Virus record (IMG/VR): IMGVR_UViG_3300007708_000003
Coordinates: 34,361 to 98,360 of that record
Length of the DNA: 64,000 bases
Direction: 5' to 3' (one strand)
DNA from: a virus
Shown: positions 22,901 through 32,091 of the stretch, one piece after another
Numbering within the stretch: position 1 is the stretch's first letter
How the letters are laid out: each line of letters opens with the position of its first letter
Program-made: the position numbers and the translations under genes
The notes under the pieces: model-generated
Told to the model about the DNA's origin: nothing
What the model saw: the letters and a program-made list of their open reading frames with translations, nothing else
The model's database searches: none

Positions 22901-23565
22901 TCTTTATTTTCTTCAACAATCTTATCTCTATACTTTTCTAAGAATCCTCTTTTATAATTATTTTGAATTGAAACCTCGTCTAACATACCTCCTTGTAATG
23001 TTACAGGAGATGTTACACCTTGTTCTGTTACTACTTGTCCAGCATTATATGCTCTTTCATATTCAGGTGTTCCCCAGTCTACTATATTACCAGTAGTAGT
23101 ATAATATTTACCTCCACCTACTTGATATTTTTTATCAGCATACATCATACCTGCTCCACCCATTTGCATAATTTTATTTTCAGCACCACATTTGTGACAT
23201 GTTGAAACATCATTACCACCATCAGCAGCTTTCCAACTCCAACCACAATTAGAACATGTAATAGTTTTATTAAGTAAACCACCATACTTTGCAACACGTG
23301 TTTCAGTAACTTGACTACCAGGAAATTGATACTCTTGTCCAGGTTGCATGTACTGTTTATTTCCGTACTCATCCATACCTATAAGAGGTGTACTTACACC
23401 TTTCATAGTAATAGAAGTAGGTTGTCCTGGCTGTCCTTGTATAAGATTAAAAGGATTATTTTTATAGGGAGAGTTATCTTTATATCCTTGTTTAGATATA
23501 TCATCCTGCAACTTTTGATTTTGTGCAGAAATAAATTTCATCAAAGTTTCTCTATGTCTATTCAT
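19996..23565 (-). CDS. Large cargo protein with Zn-ribbon and HEXXH (zincin-like) motifs (1189 aa)
   Basis: After a 95-residue N-terminal segment comes a zinc ribbon, CSNCGWSWKAADGG...CHKCG, a motif widespread in Bacteroidota phage proteins. The middle is Gly/Pro/Asn-rich with YGGL/YADKKYQVGG motifs shared with the next two genes. Around residues 780-850 is an Ala/Gly-rich hydrophobic region with membrane-active character. Near the C-terminus, H1022-E-I-N-H1026 (DHEINHALQ) matches the HEXXH zinc-metallopeptidase signature. A Glu at about 1083 (FLAEARR) is a plausible third ligand. The start overlaps the preceding stop by one base (TAATG), so translation is likely coupled. I infer a virion-carried protein with a metallopeptidase domain; activity is unproven. 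Confidence 0.6.
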   Translation of the reverse strand: MNRHRETLMKFISAQNQKLQDDISKQGYKDNSPYKNNPFNLIQGQPGQPTSITMKGVSTPLIGMDEYGNKQYMQPGQEYQFPGSQVTETRVAKYGGLLNKTITCSNCGWSWKAADGGNDVSTCHKCGAENKIMQMGGAGMMYADKKYQVGGGKYYTTTGNIVDWGTPEYERAYNAGQVVTEQGVTSPVTLQGGMLDEVSIQNNYKRGFLEKYRDKIVEENKDAGVLGAIIGTPISAITSFPQLAMMKGLTGEMQRPSEAMDIQNPYGAFAVNAITDPTNLIGAGNLTSLGRLTKAQALSKLKNIPTSIAPELREALATQRFPNPVKIIDDVVPMNLQPQAIVMGNNAGGWNSLSPLNWLPGYGKKISSKGELYGYPGESQLFNSSGPLVKKGINPMNSNSPAIGFRKFGNSLQDVIDRQALSPKGSGKFSMGRDQIISEGNWAATGAPDEAYSGVFEATMNPNVIGSKIKEVDMGSTRNGTVYRMIDNNVDIPLTDPGLSFNRRLPFSTRYVKVDKQKLIDGKFQLATQLPHVQSLVEKYASYAGPLAAAGYIANGSEGAKRNVKWLNKNTIDPIIDYIKPQLNSIQYEDGGLTKYQNAGPVKKWLGNTLTPEGYITSTTKGGNRISFTGDVRADDWINKQIDSGKFGFDPTTGGTFPLKKPVKGLSKKDQFIGSRIFDDLHAPQGFTTKSQDAQIEKLPEWQQDIINEVNTKRRKAVVRDQWDEVYKNPLWYAPGVIATGGLGLLGLEAAGAAAAPYITGALATQLPGMAAVPGATVGNAITAGFAGHGLANVGPDAAEMYKNPSWSNAGSLGMDILEIAPIAGPAAKTIGKGLSATSKVENAAIDYANPIKDLAATFKNRNKKLITIGAENLDKELLKKITQLESPEGFNRLVAQEAEMLKRDFPGMVDLENKAISNAQTRISELYQTALQGNFNANYLEAKKLNSALTPQKFGIPRNNAFFRPGLGSSNFSDSVIDLSKANSPAELRNNIFAKEFYGVEMPGEIAIGREYAEGMPVYDHEINHALQNSRNTALDDMLRKYFNNSQNLLKDFSEKTNKAYNYFRKSKHGIPSKEPSSFLAEARRAMLERGLIKDIYEPITPKKVFDAMKHFKTQPYKNPYTEQSYHRIFDFANDSPQTLKFLSDAFNKLPAILPVGLATGATAVGLSKEKQGGTVGKQKKALSWLSS

Positions 23566-25781
23566 TACTTAGGACTATTAAGCATTTTACTATTAACAAG
23601 TTTTAACAACATCTTCTTATCACCACTCTGTGTTTTTCTAAGAATTATTTTATTACCAAAATGTCTAAACTTTTTATGTTCAGTAGCTGGTTTAAATACA
23701 TCTACATATGCAGGATTAATAGTTTTATGATAACCATCAGGTGCTGTAATAAACATTGGTACTATTGGATTAGTACTTGGAAACTCATGTCTATCTTTAG
23801 TTATATCATAAAAGTTATTAAATCTATATTTGTTTTCTTCTTTTGATGCAAGTATCTGTGTATTTACTGGACCAACAATTGGATATTGTAATGGTTGTAA
23901 TGGATTGTTTTTATCTTTTACAGTTAATGATAAAAGAGGTGATACTTGTTCAGAGTTATATATGATAGCTCTATTAAAATTTTCATCTAATATATGAAAC
24001 ATATCTTTACCATCATTATAATATTTATATGCTTCCATATAATATTCAATACTTCTTAAAGTAGTAATTTGATTAGGTGTTACAATATTATACTCAACTT
24101 CCCAACCATAATCTTTACTACGATCAGCATCATTAATATTATAATAATTTGTAAAGCTATCAAATCTTTCATTATGTTTCCAAAAAGTATTACCTTTTAT
24201 TGTTAAAAAATGACTGTATGAAGGTATCATAAATGAAGGATGCCAATCATGAAAGCTTATCCACATTTTATTTTTAGGATCATAACTAACAGTCCATTCT
24301 ATTTTTTCAAAATAGTTAGGATCATCTAAACTAATAGGTGTGTAAGTTGGAATTATAACAGGATTAACTGATATTATATTTACACATTCACCATCTACTA
24401 TATTTTCAATAGAACATAAAGCAGGGGCAGGTATTGAACATACACAATTTGAACTTGTTCCTGAAGGTGGTGATACTGTACAAGGTGAAGCACAATCAAC
24501 TGTTGTAGGTACTGTTACTAAACAACTACATTGATTAGTATTAACAAGAGTACATCCTGGAGGACAACTATATGAATTAGTAGTAGAACATACTGCTGGA
24601 GTTCCTGGTAATGCTAATATATCAGCATATACTTGATTAGCAATAGTTACTCCATTAGCATTATTTACAATAGAAACTGGAGAAGTTCCCGCATTTCTTA
24701 TATCAGTATAATATTGACTCTGTCCTGTTGCACCTCCCCATCCTGAACCACCAATGGTTCCATCAGTTACTGTAAATATATTTAATGCAGAATAATTATT
24801 TTTTAAACATTGTGCAGCATTTACTGCATTACGCATTGCAGTATAATTAGTATATGAACTAGGATAACCTGGAGTTCCAAAGTTAGCATTATTATTTGAT
24901 GTACATGAACCAAAAAATGAAGGTGAAGGAGCTGAAGCATAATAATCTGGCGAATCAGTTAATACAATGATGATTTTTCTCACATTTGTTCTTACTGGAA
25001 CAAGATTACCACTATTAACAACGTTGTCATTTATATAGAGTGGATTCATTGCTTCTAACATTTTTTTAGCAATAGAATTTCCCACATTAATTTGACAGGT
25101 AGGTGTATTAAAATTAATACTTTGAAAATATCCTGAAGCTCCACCAGGTTGACCACTAAAAGTACCTGTTCCTGAAAGTAATCGAACAGTTGTAGTACTT
25201 GTAGAAAATGATGAACTCATAACTGCTAATCTAATATTTCCTGAATCTAAACCTGGAGTTAAGTTAGCTATAAGTTGATCATAAAAAGCTTGTCTACGAC
25301 TTACATCATAACAAGGACTTACTAGTAATACTATATCAGCTCTACATGCTTCAGTTGAGGTAACTGCTGCAGGACTTGTTGTTGTAGCACTACATATTCC
25401 AGGAGTATTTCCTGAACCTGGAGTATATGTATATCCAACAGGACACATTGGTATACTAGTAGGTGCAGGAACACATGGAGGATTTGATAAAGGATTATAT
25501 GTAAATCCTTCTGTGCATGCAGGTGTTACTATTGTTTTTTCACATTTGTTTGTTGTAGGGTTGTATACAAAACCATTTGCTTCATCACATGTTACTTCAT
25601 TGCATTCAAAAGTTGTAGCAGTTTGAATTGTTCTACAAATCCAAGTACCATTTTCAAGTTCAACAAGTTCTCCTGAACATGGTACTGATGATACTGACTC
25701 TACACAATTACAAATTACTTGTTCTCCAGCTGTAGATTCTGTGCATATTTTTGTTGGTGTGCTGGTGCATATACAAGCCAT
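23565..25781 (-). CDS. Muzzle-type tail protein C-terminal half, fused to Cys-rich repeats and a VWA-like domain (738 aa)
   Basis: Residues 1-135 are Cys-rich with repeats of the form YNPxTxxCEK...PAC. Residues about 140-390 look like a von Willebrand factor A domain: a strand starting ADIVLLVS, a central IIIVLTDSPDYY strand, and alternating helices. The metal-binding DxSxS motif, however, reads VSPCY, so metal binding is probably lost. From about residue 470 to the end (EKIEWTVSYDPKNKMWISFH, FWKHNERFDSF, DYGWEVEYN, IIYNSEQVS, EENKYRFNNFYDITKDRHEF, KKFRHFGNK, KMLLKLVNSKML) it matches, from memory, the conserved C-terminal region of the crAss-like large tail (muzzle/stabilisation) protein. The N-terminal part of that protein lies in the preceding gene, 18 bases away. 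The two products probably assemble together at the tail tip. Confidence 0.65.
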   Translation of the reverse strand: MACICTSTPTKICTESTAGEQVICNCVESVSSVPCSGELVELENGTWICRTIQTATTFECNEVTCDEANGFVYNPTTNKCEKTIVTPACTEGFTYNPLSNPPCVPAPTSIPMCPVGYTYTPGSGNTPGICSATTTSPAAVTSTEACRADIVLLVSPCYDVSRRQAFYDQLIANLTPGLDSGNIRLAVMSSSFSTSTTTVRLLSGTGTFSGQPGGASGYFQSINFNTPTCQINVGNSIAKKMLEAMNPLYINDNVVNSGNLVPVRTNVRKIIIVLTDSPDYYASAPSPSFFGSCTSNNNANFGTPGYPSSYTNYTAMRNAVNAAQCLKNNYSALNIFTVTDGTIGGSGWGGATGQSQYYTDIRNAGTSPVSIVNNANGVTIANQVYADILALPGTPAVCSTTNSYSCPPGCTLVNTNQCSCLVTVPTTVDCASPCTVSPPSGTSSNCVCSIPAPALCSIENIVDGECVNIISVNPVIIPTYTPISLDDPNYFEKIEWTVSYDPKNKMWISFHDWHPSFMIPSYSHFLTIKGNTFWKHNERFDSFTNYYNINDADRSKDYGWEVEYNIVTPNQITTLRSIEYYMEAYKYYNDGKDMFHILDENFNRAIIYNSEQVSPLLSLTVKDKNNPLQPLQYPIVGPVNTQILASKEENKYRFNNFYDITKDRHEFPSTNPIVPMFITAPDGYHKTINPAYVDVFKPATEHKKFRHFGNKIILRKTQSGDKKMLLKLVNSKMLNSPK

Positions 25782-25799
25782 AGATTTATTTTTTTATTA

Positions 25800-28700
25800 T
25801 TAACAAGATGCTATATCATTAAAGTTTGTTATTGCAGTTACAACTCCTGCTACAACAGTTATTACAACTCTATTTGGTGGTATAATACCTGGAGAAGTAC
25901 CTGGAATACCTTCAACACTATCACCTACAAAATTACCATTCATTCCAGTATCTATAAGACTATTGGCAGGATGATACACTATAGAACCAACAGCTATATC
26001 TCCTATTAATCCACGCCCAAGACCTTCTCTATTTGCATTATAAGTATTACATGTAATATTTGGTGCATTTAGATATGAACATTTTGCAAATTGTAAACTA
26101 CCTTGTGTAAAGTTGGTCAATGTTGAACCACATTCTACTTTAGCTTTATTCCAAAAAGTAAATAAAATAATTGTTATAGCTGGATCACATGCAGGATTTT
26201 CAGTAGTCATTTTTTCACAATTACCTGTTTCTGGATTATAAGTATAAGTTGGATCAGCACATAACGCAGTATCAAAATTTCTTGTACAAACTCCATCAAC
26301 TAAAATATAATTATCAGGACAATCTCCACAATTACACGCATCATAAAAACCAAAGTTAGGATCATATCCTACACAATCAAGTGGTTTGTAATCTTTTTTA
26401 GTTATATATAATAATTCATATTGTGCATCATATATTGCTTGAACAGCAACACCTGCAACAGGATTGTCATATTCTGTAAAATTAGGAAATGCTTGTAATA
26501 AAGGAGAAGGTAAGTTTTGAAGAAACCAGTTTTTCATTCCTGATTTAGATATTTCATTCATACCTTCTGCACCATACTGTATTACTTTACCAGCTTTTTG
26601 TGATACAAAGAATAAACCATAAGGTGTATTTAGTGTAGCTCTATTTGATATACTAGCTCCATACTCAATAACATCTTCTGCATTTACAAGAGATTGTATA
26701 TTATTAGCAAATAATCCACCATCACCAATTGTAATCTTAGTACCACCAGTATCTGTTTTAAGTGTATCAACACCCACAAATTGTGAAGGACTAAAATCTT
26801 CATATAAGATTAAAGCACCACTAGAGTTTACTGATTTTATATTTGTTACTATTCCTTCAAAGGTATAATAGTTAAGAGGTAAGAAGTTTCTCCAGTTGTC
26901 TCTTTTAAGTCCATCTTGTTGTTGTAATGAATAGATACCTCTGTATGGAAAGTATTCATAACATGTTTCGTACAACACTGGGTCATAGTCTGCTGGTAAG
27001 AGTAATCCCCAAGATATGAAATTGTTGTAGAGTTTTGCTGTGCTAAGTGATAAATCATATTTATAAAATACTGGTTTAGTTATTAAATCTGATCTAAACA
27101 TTGTTTGAAGATCATTAAAAGTGTTTCCATATACATCATAGAATTTCTCATAATCATTTTCACCATAGTCTCTATATGCCATATTTAATTCTGATTCAGC
27201 AAAGAAGTCTTTTACTCCATTGTTAAATAAATATATCCATGAATTGTTAACTGAAAAACTTACACCTTGTGTACTACCATACCAATTAAATTTACTACTA
27301 GGTGTACTTATATTAAAATATATCCAACCTACGTTAAATCCAAAATCTTCATACACATCATAGTCTTCAAAATTTGCCCAATACGTTGCTTCAGGTCCAT
27401 TAAAATAATTTTGATAATTAAACTGTGTACCATCAGGTTCATTTATTAACCATGTGTTAAAAAAGAAATATGGATTTTTATCAGTATATCTATTGATATA
27501 AACATCACCTCCAAATATTGGTAATGTAACATGTGTAGTATTTAATTCTGGTGGAGTAAAATATATACATGAATCAGTTGGTATTTGCACAATAGAACTT
27601 AATTGTCCATATTGATTTTCATAATCAAGTTTTAAAGCTCCATAGTATGAAGCTATATTAGTATTTTTAATATCAAAAGGACTATTTGTGGTAACATGAA
27701 CTTTTGAAAAATCTGTATTAGTACCTGTTATATCTGGTAATGTAGTATTATTAGTTAAATTAAGACAAACATATTTACCTCTAAATAAATTGTTTATTCT
27801 ATAAGTTGCATTAAAATCTTGAACACCTGTTCCTATATATTTAACCCCACTTGGTGCAAGTGTTCTATTAAATGAGGGTTGTACTCCAACTGGTACATTT
27901 GTATTTTTAACATTTCCATGACTGTTATAAAATCCATGACTATTATATTGCAACACATAATTTTTATAAGGAATCATTTTCCTAAATATTTCAATCATTT
28001 GTGCTGTTGCTTCATAGAAATAAAATGCACCTGAAATTACTGTAGCAACTGTAGATGCTATAGCAGCTATTGTTGAAAATGAACTAAGTCCAGTAGTAAG
28101 CGCGTTTGTAGTACCTTGTGCCAGATAAGTAACAAGATTGGCAGCAGCAGATCCTGCACTACCTTCAGTACTCATTCCAACACTGTCGTCAAAATTTGCT
28201 TGAGGTAAATGTAAAGTTCTTGCTTCAACACCAACACCATAAAGAGCACCCCAAGTTGTTTGCCAAGCTCTTGTTTGTCCACTATTACTTGTACTAGTAC
28301 TTGTTTTACCCATTATAGATAATAAAGCTATTCCTAATCCTACTATAGAGGAAAAAGTAAAAGCAAGATCAGTTATAACTTTAAATTTAGGATGTTTATA
28401 TGGAAACTCATATGCTCCAGTAGCAACACCGTATTGTTCTTTATATATTCTAGTATATACACCTCTACCTAAATAAGGTTTAACAAATGCTGTTTCAGGT
28501 GAATTAAAAGAAAAATAATTTCTTACTGGTGTTATACCAGAACTTAAAAAAGGATCAGGGCGTAAATCATTATAAGGATAGTTTTGAATAAGTCCTTTTC
28601 TATTACCAGCAGTAGAACCAGGTATATTATACTCAAGCATGTTATTAAACAAACCTTTAGCAACAATTGTTCTATTACCTTCTCTTGAACCTCTTAATAT

Positions 28701-30263
28701 TTCATATCCTGCAATATCTATAAGAGGATTACCTTGGTTATCTATTGGATGTAATATGTTACTAAACTGAACACCAAGTATATTTATAAAATTACCTGTT
28801 GTGTCATGTATGTGTATAGTTTCATTTGAAGGCATCTTATGATGTCTTATAGGCGTATTGCATAAATTTCCCCAAATCTCTGGATGATTGTTAGGGTATA
28901 ATTGACTAGATTCCCAATAAGCCATATTACCTTTTGCAATTATAACACCACCATCAGGTAATGTACCAGAAAATGCTCCTGTTGTAGAAGTATCATACGT
29001 CTGCCATACTTTAGTTTTGCCAGGTAATAGATCTGGATTACTTGCTGATAATATTGTAAGGTCAGAAGATATTGATGTTCTACCAGGAATATGATAAGAT
29101 GCAGATTTTGCACCTGTTTTATATACCCATCTAATAAAAAATGAATATACTTCATCACGCATGTATCCTGTTTTATTACCACCTTTCCAGTAATAATCTG
29201 CAGGATATTTTACAGCAACCCATTCTGTTTTTATTCTATTTGCAAAAGGTTGATAATTAAAATAAGGTTGTGTTGTTACACTTGTTCTTATAAGATAGTT
29301 ATTAAGAGAAAACATCTTTTTACTTTTCTCATATATTTGTGATCTTAAAGGAATTAATGATAATGGTATTGTTTCTAAACTTGCTAAATACTGATCTAAA
29401 TGTACTTTAGTTTGTGAAATGTCATAGTTACCAACTTTTTTTGCAACAGTTTGATTTGCAATAACTGATACAATAACTAATTCATACTCTTCAAAATTAG
29501 TATCTAATCCTGTTATATTTATATCAAGTGAACCACCAAAAGAAGAATGATCCCATAGTGCTTGTGGAGTTGAAGGAGTAGTGTAATCTGTTAACCTTAT
29601 ACCATTATTTGAATATGCTATAACTGCTTGATAACTACCATTTTGTAATTGACCTGAACCTATTGATATACTTACAGTTACACATGGTTGATCCACAAAT
29701 GGATGCAATCTAAGCTGTTCACAATCTAATTGATTAGTGCAGTTTTCATCACCACAACTATCTGGAATAGGTGTGCATATATAAGGTATACGTGAAGGAT
29801 CCAGAATCATTGTTCTATCTGGATTATTATTATCTTGCCAGTATGCAGAGTAAGTACAATCTGTATTATACTTAACAGCACCTGTAATTAAATACTTAGT
29901 GTTAAAATTTAAACATTGATCATTTACCAAAACAGTATATGAACAATCTGCTTCATCAAATATGCCTATTTCAGAAAATACATTATCAGTTGAATATACT
30001 ACCCATTCAGTTCTATACTTGTGTAATATACCAATAACAGTATAAGTTGAAGAAGTACAATATTTATTAGACTGTTCATTACCAAGATTACCTTCATCAC
30101 CTTTATGTGATGTGTTAATAGCATTAATAGCATTAGTCCATACTCCTTCAGGTACAAAGATTTCAGAATAATCTTTAACCATACCTTTTACAAAGCTGTT
30201 TGTTTTTCCTGTACTTGTACCTTGACTTGGTGTTTTATCTTGGTTTGTTGTATCTTCAGCCAT
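25800..30263 (-). CDS. crAss-like large tail (muzzle/stabilisation-type) protein, N-terminal portion (1487 aa)
   Basis: The N-terminus (KDYSEIFVPEGVWTNAINA, then SNKYCTSSTYTVIGILH and TEWVVYSTDN) is characteristic of the very large tail protein in crAss-like phages. It forms a beta-rich, ring-assembled tail-tip structure in that group. The chain is mostly beta, rich in Tyr, Asn and Phe, with Cys pairs near 180-205. An Ala/Gly-rich hydrophobic segment lies about 640-770 (GLGIALLSIMG, TTGLSSFSTIAAIASTVATV). Near residue 1350 a Cys-rich stretch appears (CNCGDCPDNY...YNPETGNCEK...PACD), and this repeat type continues at the start of the next gene. The start overlaps the preceding ring-protein stop by one base. 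I call it a tail protein with good confidence; the name 'muzzle' is by analogy. Confidence 0.7.
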   Translation of the reverse strand: MAEDTTNQDKTPSQGTSTGKTNSFVKGMVKDYSEIFVPEGVWTNAINAINTSHKGDEGNLGNEQSNKYCTSSTYTVIGILHKYRTEWVVYSTDNVFSEIGIFDEADCSYTVLVNDQCLNFNTKYLITGAVKYNTDCTYSAYWQDNNNPDRTMILDPSRIPYICTPIPDSCGDENCTNQLDCEQLRLHPFVDQPCVTVSISIGSGQLQNGSYQAVIAYSNNGIRLTDYTTPSTPQALWDHSSFGGSLDINITGLDTNFEEYELVIVSVIANQTVAKKVGNYDISQTKVHLDQYLASLETIPLSLIPLRSQIYEKSKKMFSLNNYLIRTSVTTQPYFNYQPFANRIKTEWVAVKYPADYYWKGGNKTGYMRDEVYSFFIRWVYKTGAKSASYHIPGRTSISSDLTILSASNPDLLPGKTKVWQTYDTSTTGAFSGTLPDGGVIIAKGNMAYWESSQLYPNNHPEIWGNLCNTPIRHHKMPSNETIHIHDTTGNFINILGVQFSNILHPIDNQGNPLIDIAGYEILRGSREGNRTIVAKGLFNNMLEYNIPGSTAGNRKGLIQNYPYNDLRPDPFLSSGITPVRNYFSFNSPETAFVKPYLGRGVYTRIYKEQYGVATGAYEFPYKHPKFKVITDLAFTFSSIVGLGIALLSIMGKTSTSTSNSGQTRAWQTTWGALYGVGVEARTLHLPQANFDDSVGMSTEGSAGSAAANLVTYLAQGTTNALTTGLSSFSTIAAIASTVATVISGAFYFYEATAQMIEIFRKMIPYKNYVLQYNSHGFYNSHGNVKNTNVPVGVQPSFNRTLAPSGVKYIGTGVQDFNATYRINNLFRGKYVCLNLTNNTTLPDITGTNTDFSKVHVTTNSPFDIKNTNIASYYGALKLDYENQYGQLSSIVQIPTDSCIYFTPPELNTTHVTLPIFGGDVYINRYTDKNPYFFFNTWLINEPDGTQFNYQNYFNGPEATYWANFEDYDVYEDFGFNVGWIYFNISTPSSKFNWYGSTQGVSFSVNNSWIYLFNNGVKDFFAESELNMAYRDYGENDYEKFYDVYGNTFNDLQTMFRSDLITKPVFYKYDLSLSTAKLYNNFISWGLLLPADYDPVLYETCYEYFPYRGIYSLQQQDGLKRDNWRNFLPLNYYTFEGIVTNIKSVNSSGALILYEDFSPSQFVGVDTLKTDTGGTKITIGDGGLFANNIQSLVNAEDVIEYGASISNRATLNTPYGLFFVSQKAGKVIQYGAEGMNEISKSGMKNWFLQNLPSPLLQAFPNFTEYDNPVAGVAVQAIYDAQYELLYITKKDYKPLDCVGYDPNFGFYDACNCGDCPDNYILVDGVCTRNFDTALCADPTYTYNPETGNCEKMTTENPACDPAITIILFTFWNKAKVECGSTLTNFTQGSLQFAKCSYLNAPNITCNTYNANREGLGRGLIGDIAVGSIVYHPANSLIDTGMNGNFVGDSVEGIPGTSPGIIPPNRVVITVVAGVVTAITNFNDIASC

Positions 30264-31408
30264 TATAAATAATTTTTGAACATGTTGTAATAATTATGAT
30301 ATTGAGCTTTTCTGTTCATATCATGTAATTTTTTCATCTCTGCAAAATCAGGAGTATTAACATAAGACAATGCATTGTTTCTAGCAGCTCTTAATTGTCC
30401 ACTCATTAATTGTAAATGATTTTGCACAGGTTCACCAGCCATAAACAAGTTTTCAAATATACGTTGCTTTAACGCATACTCATAATATTCATTTGTGTAT
30501 GGATTATCAAGTATTAATAAGTTACCATCATCATCTTCCATAATAGATTGGTAATTTAAAAATACAACACCCTCATCAAAGTTTACATGTAAAAATCCAT
30601 TTTTTAGATATGCATCATAATAATTACCTTTTTTCATACCTAACCCTGTAATAAAACTATCATCCATTCTTGCATCATAATCTTCTCTAGGTTCAGGTGA
30701 TAATGATTCAGTTTTGTATATGTGCAATCTAACTGGTTGTCTACTTTCAGTTCTTCTACCATTCGTAGTATAATGAACTCTAGGAGTACCATCAGCTGCA
30801 CAATCAAGTAATGCAGGACAAGTTCCTGAACCATTACCAACAGTACTTATTTTAGCACCCATTACAATAATCTTAACATCTGCTATTGTTTCAACTGATT
30901 CAGAATATAATCTTACATTATCCATATCTAAAACAGTAACATCAAAATCTAGTAAACTACCATCTGTTGCAAATGCTTGTATTACTACATTCATTGTATG
31001 CAATTGATGATTAATTACATTGATACCTTGTGTTACATTTGTATATATTGTAGATTGATTAACAAATCTAGGTTCTAAAAAGTTTTGAGCCAGCACAACT
31101 CCTTCTAAAATACCTTCAGTATATGTTTTATTATAACTAGGTATTTCAGATACAAGTTTATCTTCACAAACAAGTGCAAAATTTAACACATCCATATTAT
31201 CTGGTAGTCTACCTTTTCCCTTATGTATATCTATTACTCTTGACTTTTGCATATTAATACGCAATCCTAAATCATAGTTACAACGCATTGCAACTTTAAT
31301 CATTTGTTGAGGATTTAAAAGACCTTCAAGATCATAAGTATACAAGTCAAGTTTGACACTATCCATCAAATCATCAAAAGTTCTATATTTAGGTTCAGCT
31401 AATGGCAT
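30263..31408 (-). CDS. Tail ring/adaptor protein (381 aa)
   Basis: A 381-residue protein starting MPLAEPKYRTFDDLMDSVKL with a helical N-terminal region (QMIKVAMRCNYDLGLRINMQ) and a long mixed beta region. Its position just before the large tail protein and its make-up fit the ring proteins that stack between portal and tail tip in crAss-like phages. The gene of similar type that follows the portal block is at 44938-45651. No enzyme motif is seen. It lies six bases from the preceding ring-like gene and overlaps the next by one base, which indicates a tightly coupled tail-assembly operon. Confidence 0.55.
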   Translation of the reverse strand: MPLAEPKYRTFDDLMDSVKLDLYTYDLEGLLNPQQMIKVAMRCNYDLGLRINMQKSRVIDIHKGKGRLPDNMDVLNFALVCEDKLVSEIPSYNKTYTEGILEGVVLAQNFLEPRFVNQSTIYTNVTQGINVINHQLHTMNVVIQAFATDGSLLDFDVTVLDMDNVRLYSESVETIADVKIIVMGAKISTVGNGSGTCPALLDCAADGTPRVHYTTNGRRTESRQPVRLHIYKTESLSPEPREDYDARMDDSFITGLGMKKGNYYDAYLKNGFLHVNFDEGVVFLNYQSIMEDDDGNLLILDNPYTNEYYEYALKQRIFENLFMAGEPVQNHLQLMSGQLRAARNNALSYVNTPDFAEMKKLHDMNRKAQYHNYYNMFKNYL

Positions 31409-31414
31409 GGTATA

Positions 31415-32086
31415 TTATTTTACAATGTTTTTATTATCTTGTTGATTATCTTGTGGCACACCCATCATTCCAATTAAATCTCTTATAACAGCTTGTTCAA
31501 TTTCTGCATATAAATATTCAGGAATTGTAAACATGGTGTCTTGTATATAAGCACAGTCATCAGTAAGATCGCAATTATAAGAACTTATATCCCCTTCAAA
31601 TAAACCTTCTATTCTTACAGCATCCCATTCTAAGTTAGGAAAATATATATATCCATCAAGATACCAGTAGTATTTCTTTTTGTTATACTTAAATGTTTTC
31701 TGATTTACCATTTTTTGGAACACAGAAGGAAATGTAGGAACTATTTCTTCAGAAAGGTCTATTGATGTCACTGATCTAAATAGTGGTCCAAATACGCCTT
31801 CAAATGCGCGTGGCAATCTTTCTTTTGTACGCTTGAATGTACAACCTGTTGTAATACAATGACAATGTGATTCAGCTCTATCTACATCTATAAGCTCAAC
31901 AAAGTTTAATACTTGAAATACAGCATTAAACTTCATGATTTTATTTTGAATATCTTGTCGTCTTATAAGCATTTTAGCATGCTTCATTACCATAGAATAC
32001 AAAAATCTATCTGTTAAAAAAGCATCTTGTTTAGATCCCTTAACTTGATTACGTACTCTTGATAAAACTTCACCTATTGTTATCAT
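31415..32086 (-). CDS. Tail ring/adaptor protein (223 aa)
   Basis: The N-terminus (MITIGEVLSRVRNQVKGSKQ) is helical, followed by a beta-rich segment with a Cys/His cluster (SHCHCITTGCTFKR). A C-terminal helical part holds EYLYAEIEQAVIRDLIGMM. Its organisation resembles that of the 237-aa protein at 44938-45651: short helical start, beta core, C-terminal helix containing an acidic Ala/Ile-rich motif. Both probably belong to the head-to-tail ring group. Five bases separate it from the IHF-like gene and six from the 381-aa ring protein. Function is inferred from position and organisation. Confidence 0.5.
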   Translation of the reverse strand: MITIGEVLSRVRNQVKGSKQDAFLTDRFLYSMVMKHAKMLIRRQDIQNKIMKFNAVFQVLNFVELIDVDRAESHCHCITTGCTFKRTKERLPRAFEGVFGPLFRSVTSIDLSEEIVPTFPSVFQKMVNQKTFKYNKKKYYWYLDGYIYFPNLEWDAVRIEGLFEGDISSYNCDLTDDCAYIQDTMFTIPEYLYAEIEQAVIRDLIGMMGVPQDNQQDNKNIVK

Positions 32087-32091
32087 AATTT

